NCBI RefSeq assembly: GCF_018449525.1
Contig: NZ_JAAVUS010000002.1
Location: 620,001-684,000 of the forward strand
Direction of reading: 5' to 3'
DNA length: 64,000 nt
Source: Bradyrhizobium sp. dw_78
GTDB taxonomy: Bacteria; Pseudomonadota; Alphaproteobacteria; Rhizobiales; Xanthobacteraceae
Positions within the stretch are counted from its first letter, which is position 1. The number at the start of each line of letters is the position of its first letter. Made by a program: the position numbers and the translations under genes. This document shows positions 59,140 through 64,000 of this stretch, one piece after another. The notes below the pieces were generated by a model that made no database searches, was not told where the DNA came from, and was given only the letters and a program-made list of their open reading frames with translations.

Positions 59140-62100
59140 ATGAGCACCAGGACAACCATGGACGGCAATACAGCCGTCGCCGACCTCGCCTATCGGATCA
59201 ATGAGGTCTGCGCGATCTATCCAATCACGCCCTCTTCAACGATGGCCGAGCTCGCCGACCAGTGGATGGCGGAAGGCCGCACCAACATCTGGGGCAACGT
59301 CCCCGTGGTGCAGGAGATGCAGAGCGAGGGCGGGGCGGCAGGCGCCGTCCATGGCGCGCTGCAATCCGGCGCGCTGACCACCACCTTCACGGCCTCGCAA
59401 GGCCTGCTGCTGATGCTTCCGAACATGCTGAAGATCGCCGGCGAGTTGACCTCGACCGTCTTTCATGTCGCGGCCCGCTCGGTCGCCACCTCGGCCCTGT
59501 CGATCTTCGGTGACCATTCCGACGTCATGACGATACGGGCGTCCGGATTCGCCCTGCTCTCCTCGGCCTCGGTGCAGGAAGCGCACGATTCCGCCCTGAT
59601 CGCGCAAATGGCGACGCTTGAGGCACGTGTTCCCTTCCTGCATTTCTTCGACGGCTTCCGCACCTCGCACGAATTGAACACGCTCGACCTGCTTTCCGAT
59701 GCGGAAGTCCGCTCGATGATCGACGACGATCTGGTCCGCGCCCATCGCGCCCGCGCCCTTAACCCCGAGCATCCCTTCGTGCGCGGCACCGCGCATAATC
59801 CCGACACCTATTTCCAGGCCCGCGAAGCCGTGAATCCCTATTACGACAAGGTGCCCGGCATCGTTGAACGCGCGATGGAGCGTTTCGGCGCCGCCATCGG
59901 CCGCCGCTACCGGCTGTTCGAATATCACGGCGCGCCCGATGCCGAACGGGTGCTGGTGTTGATGGGATCCGGCGCCGAGACCGCACGCGAAACGGCAGCG
60001 GCGCTACAGGCGGCGGGCGAGAAAGTCGGGGTGCTGCAGGTCCGCCTGTTCCGCCCCTTCTCGGTAAGCCACATGCTCGCCGTGCTTCCCGCCTCGGTGC
60101 AGCGTATCGCGGTTCTCGAGCAGACAAAGGAGAACGGCGCAACCGGCGAGCCGCTTTTCCAGGACGTGGTGACCAGCCTCGCCGGCGCCGTCAGCCGCGG
60201 CAACTGGCCGAAGCTGCCCCTCATTATCGGCGGCCGCTACGGCATCTCGTCGAAAGATTTCACTCCCGCCATGGCCAAGGCGGTGTTCGATGAACTCAAA
60301 TCCAGCGATCCCAAGACCAGCTTCAGCGTCGGCATCAACGACGATCTGAGCCACAGGAGCCTGGCCTATGATGCGGCATTCACGATCGAGCCGCCTTCGG
60401 CCACCCGCGCGCTGTTCTATGGCCTTGGCGCCGACGGCACGGTCGGCGCGAACAAGAACACCGTGAAGATCATCGCCGAGGATGCCGGGCTCTACGCACA
60501 GGGCTATTTCGTCTACGATTCTCACAAATCCGGTGCGCAAACCGTCTCGCATCTGCGTTTCGGGTCGACGCCGATTTATGCGCCCTATCTCATCGCGCAG
60601 GCAAGCTTCGTCGCCTGCCACCAATTCGGCTTTCTCGAGCGGCAGGATATTCTTCGGGTCGCCGCGCCCGGTGCCGTTTTCCTGCTCAACGCGCCTTATC
60701 CCGCCGATGAAGTCTGGAACCACCTACCCCGGACGGTCCAGCGCGCCATCATCGACAAAAAGCTGCGCCTGTTCGTCATCGACGCTTCGGCCGTGGCCAG
60801 GGAGGTCGGTCTCGGCACGCGCACGAACACGGTTTTGCAGACCTGTTTCTTCGCCATCTCCGGCGTGCTGCCGCGCGACAAGGCGATCGCCCACATCAAG
60901 GAATCCATCCGCAAGACCTATGGCCGCAGGGGGCAATCCGTCGTCGACAAGAACTTCGCGGCTGTCGATGGAACGCTGTCGCATCTGCACGAAGTACCGG
61001 TGCCAGCCGCGGCGACGAGCACGATCGAGATGCCGCCGCTGGTCCCCGCCAGCGCCCCGGCTTTCGTAAAGTCGGTGACGGCGCGCATGTTCGCCGGCGA
61101 TGGAGACCAGATCCCCGTCAGCCTGATGCCGGCCGACGGCACCTACCCTTCCGGAACCAGCGTGTACGAGAAGCGCAACATATCCGACATCGTGCCGGAG
61201 TGGCGCGAAGATCTTTGCATTCAATGCGGACAATGCAGCTTCGTCTGCCCCCATAGCGTTATCCGCTCGCGCTATTACAACGAGGACCTGCTTGCGGCGG
61301 CGCCGAACGACTTCAAATCGGCGCCGGTTAATGCGCGCGGCTATCCCGAAGCCCGCTTCTCGCTGCAGTTCTACGTCGAGGACTGCACGGGCTGCGGCCT
61401 CTGCATAGAAGCCTGCCCGGTGTCGAGCCCACGGGAGCCCGACATCAAGGCGATCAACCTGACCGACAAGCTGCCGATCCTGGAGCGGGAGCGGACAAAC
61501 ATCGCTTTCTTCGAGACACTGCCGGTCAACGACCGCGCACGGGTCGACTTCGCCAATGTCCGCGGCGTGCAATTCCTCGAACCGCTGTTCGAATTTTCCG
61601 GAGCCTGCGGCGGGTGCGGCGAGACGCCTTATCTCAAGCTCTTGAGCCAGTTGTTCGGCGACCGGGCGCAGATCGCCAACGCTACCGGCTGCTCCTCGAT
61701 CTATGGCGGCAATCTGCCGGTCACGCCGTGGGCCGTGGATCGGGAGGGCCGCGGGCCCGCCTGGTCGAACTCGCTGTTCGAGGACAATGCCGAATTCGGC
61801 CTCGGTTTCCGGCTGACCGCGGACAAGCACCTCGACCTTGCTCTGACGCTGCTCGCCGGGCTTGCCGCAAAGGTCGGGCAGGATCTCGCGACCGCCATCG
61901 CAACCGCGCCGCAGATCAGGGAATCGGAGATTCGGGCCCAGCGTGTGCGGGTTGCGGAATTGAAGACCAAGCTGCTGGCGCTCCCGGATGCGGCGGCGCT
62001 CGACTTGCTATCGGTTGTCGATCACCTGGTTCGCCGCAGCATCTGGATCGTGGGCGGCGATGGCTGGGCCTATGACATCGGCTATGGCGGTCTCGACCAC

Positions 62101-62736
62101 GTCCTGGCCTCCGGCCGCAACGTCAACGTGCTGGTGCTGGACACCGAGGTCTATTCAAACACCGGTGGCCAGTCTTCCAAGGCGACGCCGCTTGGCGCGG
62201 TGGCGAAGTTCGCGGCCGCCGGAAAGCGGACGGCGCGCAAGGATCTCGCCCTCCAGGCCATCGCCTATGGGAATGTCTATGTCGCGCAGGTCGCGATGGG
62301 AGCCAATCCGCAGCAAACGCTCGAAGCGTTCCGTGAGGCCGAGGCCTATGACGGGCCGTCGCTGATCCTGGCCTATAGTCATTGCATTGCGCATGGCATC
62401 GACATGCGGTTCGGCATGAAGCAGCAGGAACTGGCGACAGCAAGCGGCGCGTGGCCTCTGTTCCGTTTCAATCCCGCGATGCGGGAGATTGGACAGGCTC
62501 CCTTCCTGCTCGACTCGCCGCGGCCGCGCATACCCTTCAAGGATTACGCCTATAATGAGATCCGCTACCGCTCGCTGGCGCAGTCACGCCCAACCGAGGC
62601 GGCGACCCTCCTGGACGCCGCGCAACGCGGCATCACCGAAAAATACCGGCAATACGAAGATCTCGCGATGCGAGACGGCAGCCGTTTCAATCATTCCGTA
62701 CCCGAAGCGCCGGGTGGCCAAACGCCGCCGGCATGA
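59140..62736 (+). CDS. nifJ: Pyruvate:ferredoxin (flavodoxin) oxidoreductase
   Basis: The 1198-residue single-chain enzyme decarboxylates pyruvate to acetyl-CoA and reduces ferredoxin or flavodoxin. It begins with the domain I sequence DGNTAVADLAYRINEVCAIYPITPSSTMAE. It has two 4Fe-4S motifs (CIQCGQCSFVCP and CTGCGLCIEACP), the TPP-binding GCSSIYGG region with the CGGCGETPY cysteines, and VLVLDTEVYSNTGGQSSKATP. The ATG at 59140 is 8 nt after the GltD-like gene; the frame extends upstream only inside that gene. As an oxygen-sensitive enzyme in a FixK-controlled operon, it would serve microaerobic pyruvate use or nitrogen fixation. Confidence 0.94.
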   Translation: MSTRTTMDGNTAVADLAYRINEVCAIYPITPSSTMAELADQWMAEGRTNIWGNVPVVQEMQSEGGAAGAVHGALQSGALTTTFTASQGLLLMLPNMLKIAGELTSTVFHVAARSVATSALSIFGDHSDVMTIRASGFALLSSASVQEAHDSALIAQMATLEARVPFLHFFDGFRTSHELNTLDLLSDAEVRSMIDDDLVRAHRARALNPEHPFVRGTAHNPDTYFQAREAVNPYYDKVPGIVERAMERFGAAIGRRYRLFEYHGAPDAERVLVLMGSGAETARETAAALQAAGEKVGVLQVRLFRPFSVSHMLAVLPASVQRIAVLEQTKENGATGEPLFQDVVTSLAGAVSRGNWPKLPLIIGGRYGISSKDFTPAMAKAVFDELKSSDPKTSFSVGINDDLSHRSLAYDAAFTIEPPSATRALFYGLGADGTVGANKNTVKIIAEDAGLYAQGYFVYDSHKSGAQTVSHLRFGSTPIYAPYLIAQASFVACHQFGFLERQDILRVAAPGAVFLLNAPYPADEVWNHLPRTVQRAIIDKKLRLFVIDASAVAREVGLGTRTNTVLQTCFFAISGVLPRDKAIAHIKESIRKTYGRRGQSVVDKNFAAVDGTLSHLHEVPVPAAATSTIEMPPLVPASAPAFVKSVTARMFAGDGDQIPVSLMPADGTYPSGTSVYEKRNISDIVPEWREDLCIQCGQCSFVCPHSVIRSRYYNEDLLAAAPNDFKSAPVNARGYPEARFSLQFYVEDCTGCGLCIEACPVSSPREPDIKAINLTDKLPILERERTNIAFFETLPVNDRARVDFANVRGVQFLEPLFEFSGACGGCGETPYLKLLSQLFGDRAQIANATGCSSIYGGNLPVTPWAVDREGRGPAWSNSLFEDNAEFGLGFRLTADKHLDLALTLLAGLAAKVGQDLATAIATAPQIRESEIRAQRVRVAELKTKLLALPDAAALDLLSVVDHLVRRSIWIVGGDGWAYDIGYGGLDHVLASGRNVNVLVLDTEVYSNTGGQSSKATPLGAVAKFAAAGKRTARKDLALQAIAYGNVYVAQVAMGANPQQTLEAFREAEAYDGPSLILAYSHCIAHGIDMRFGMKQQELATASGAWPLFRFNPAMREIGQAPFLLDSPRPRIPFKDYAYNEIRYRSLAQSRPTEAATLLDAAQRGITEKYRQYEDLAMRDGSRFNHSVPEAPGGQTPPA

Positions 62737-62786
62737 AGTCGCGCTCGATTGCGGCGGCCGGACCGAAGAACTCGAAGGGACATCCT

Positions 62787-63788
62787 ATGTCGCTTGCAAC
62801 GCATTATCTTGGCCTCTCGTTGAAGAACCCCGTGGTCGCTTCAGCCGCGCCGGTCAACGCGCAGCTCGATCATCTGCGCAGGCTGGAAGATGCCGGCGCG
62901 GCCGCGGTGGTCCTGCCTTCTCTTTTCCAGGAACAGATCGAGGCCGAGGCTGCGCTCCATGATCATCTGACAAACAGCGCCGCCTATAATTCTCCCGAAG
63001 CGTCTGACTATTTCCCACCAACAGCGGCGGGGCCTTATGGGGTGGGGCCGGATGCCTATCTTGATTTGATCAGCTCCGCGCGCGCCGCGCTTTCCATTCC
63101 CGTGATCGCCAGCCTGAACGGGTCTTCAGAGGCCGGCTGGATCGAATACGCCAAGTTGATGCAGCAAGCGGGCGCCGACGCGCTTGAGCTAAACATGTAT
63201 TTCGTTCCGGTCGACATCGCTTTGACCGGTCAGAGCGTCGAAGACCGTTATGTCGACATTGTCAGCGCCGCGCGGAAGGCGACCACCATCCCTCTCGCCG
63301 TAAAACTGTCTCCCTATCTCAGCTCGCTCGGCAATCTGGCGCAGCGGTTACACAAGAGCGGTGCAAACGGACTTGTGCTGTTCAACCGCCTTCTGCAGCC
63401 CGATATCGATCCGGTGACCTTGCGGCTGGTGGAAGGCGTTCATCTCAGTACCCGCGCGGAGATGCCGCTTCCGCTGTTCTGGATCGCGCTGCTGGCGGGC
63501 CGGACGGGCGCGTCGCTTGCCGCATCCACGGGGGTAGAGAATGCCGACGATGTCGTAAAATACCTTCTGGCGGGCGCGGATGTGGTGATGACGACCTCGG
63601 CTGTGTTGCGGCACGGCGCCGGCCATGTCACCGGCCTCATCAGGGATCTCGAAACATGGATGGAAGCGCGCCAGTTCGCCTCGGTCTCGGATTTGCGGGG
63701 CCTGATGAGCTGGAAACGATCCAGTCACAAGGAGCGCTACGGCCGGCCGAGTTACATCAAGATGCTTGAGACGGGCGTCGTCGGTTGA
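62787..63788 (+). CDS. Dihydroorotate-dehydrogenase-like flavoprotein
   Basis: The 333-residue TIM-barrel protein resembles PyrD class 1: SLATHYLGLSLKNPVVASAAPV at the start, VIASLNGSSEAGWIEYAKLMQQAGADALELN, IPLAVKLSPYLSS with the FMN-contact lysine, and a C-terminal STGVENADDVVKYLLAGADVVMTTSAVL phosphate loop. The catalytic-base region is not typical, and such PyrD-like proteins often accompany NifJ, so it probably oxidises or reduces another substrate with ferredoxin or fumarate-type electrons. GAAGGGA with 6-nt spacing selects the ATG at 62787. Confidence 0.8.
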   Translation: MSLATHYLGLSLKNPVVASAAPVNAQLDHLRRLEDAGAAAVVLPSLFQEQIEAEAALHDHLTNSAAYNSPEASDYFPPTAAGPYGVGPDAYLDLISSARAALSIPVIASLNGSSEAGWIEYAKLMQQAGADALELNMYFVPVDIALTGQSVEDRYVDIVSAARKATTIPLAVKLSPYLSSLGNLAQRLHKSGANGLVLFNRLLQPDIDPVTLRLVEGVHLSTRAEMPLPLFWIALLAGRTGASLAASTGVENADDVVKYLLAGADVVMTTSAVLRHGAGHVTGLIRDLETWMEARQFASVSDLRGLMSWKRSSHKERYGRPSYIKMLETGVVG

Positions 63789-63820
63789 TGACCACTCCCG
63801 CCTCGCGGAGAACGTGAGAC

Positions 63821-64000
63821 ATGGACCTGGGAATTCGGGGCAAGGTCGCAATCGTCACCGGCGCAAGCGCTGGTGTGGGACGGGCTATCGCTTGCGAGCT
63901 TGCTGAAAACGGCGTCGATATCATCCTTGTCGCGCGCGGCGCGGAGCGCCTCGAAACCGCAGCCGCCGAAGTCGCAAGCCGATACGCCGTTCGTACCTTG
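63821..64000 (+). CDS. Short-chain dehydrogenase, 5' part only
   Basis: The first 60 codons are in the window: MDLGIRGKVAIVTGASAGVG gives the SDR nucleotide motif TGxxxGxG, followed by the usual ENGVDIILVARGAERLE second strand. The catalytic YxxxK lies beyond the right edge. It starts 32 nt after the PyrD-like gene and probably continues the FixK-controlled operon. Confidence 0.85.
   Translation, partial: MDLGIRGKVAIVTGASAGVGRAIACELAENGVDIILVARGAERLETAAAEVASRYAVRTL

Noticed and set aside
1..64000. CRISPR arrays, prophage, insertion sequences or toxin-antitoxin pairs
   Set aside because: No regularly spaced direct repeats, transposase or integrase motifs, or paired small toxin-antitoxin frames were seen in either strand.

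Overview
The window looks like chromosomal DNA of an alphaproteobacterium of the Bradyrhizobium/Rhodopseudomonas group. This rests on high GC with strong GC3 bias, a FixK-type regulator with matching FixK boxes, intergenic palindromic repeats of a kind I associate with bradyrhizobia, and many branched-chain-type ABC, TctC-type and aromatic or N-heterocycle catabolic genes. No rRNA, tRNA, CRISPR, phage or transposase gene was seen.

Layout. (1) 274-8902: a tight seven-gene operon, mostly with ATGA overlaps: HpaB-type flavin monooxygenase, amidase, PuuE-like deacetylase, guanine-deaminase-like amidohydrolase, FAD monooxygenase, a DUF5591 protein carrying the full archaeosine-synthase (ArcS) signature, and a dihydroxyphthalate-decarboxylase-like protein. 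A 2OG-Fe(II) oxygenase follows at 9104. It reads as an undescribed route for opening an N-heterocycle. (2) 10.2-16.5 kb: low-oxygen genes: a small acidic protein, MFS carrier, AhpD-like protein, quinone reductase, DMT carrier, D-lactate dehydrogenase and the fixK-like gene itself. (3) 16.6-23.6 kb: a complete coenzyme F420 set (cofC, cofD, cofE, NADPH:F420 reductase, fused FO synthase), preceded by a threonine-synthase-like PLP enzyme. (4) 23.7-36.7 kb: IclR regulator, TctC receptor, D-threonine-aldolase-like enzyme, two luciferase-like (possibly F420-dependent) oxidoreductases, M24 peptidase, three-subunit molybdenum hydroxylase, GntR regulator and Rieske oxygenase. (5) 37.1-41.6 kb: a complete Liv-type ABC importer. 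(6) 41.7-46.9 kb: a YbhGFSR-type ABC exporter. (7) 47.2-64.0 kb: a low-oxygen stress and redox block: Gly/His-rich secreted protein, alcohol dehydrogenase, eRF1-like protein, flavin reductase, Hsp20, Lon, CBS-BON protein, P-type ATPase, GltD-like flavoprotein, NifJ, PyrD-like protein and the start of an SDR.

Regulation read from the sequence. Seven TTGA-N6-TCAA FixK/FNR boxes precede genes in regions 2 and 7. For every one of them, placing the box centre at -41.5 gives a start site upstream of the gene, usually 20-30 nt before the ATG/GTG. One box sits between two divergent genes and fits both. Separately, four 17-bp pseudopalindromes of the pattern GTKCYGATWATMGGMAC lie at the iclR, tctC and molybdenum-hydroxylase/M24 promoters, suggesting one IclR-controlled regulon. 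All functional statements come from motif and family recognition by eye; no search was run.
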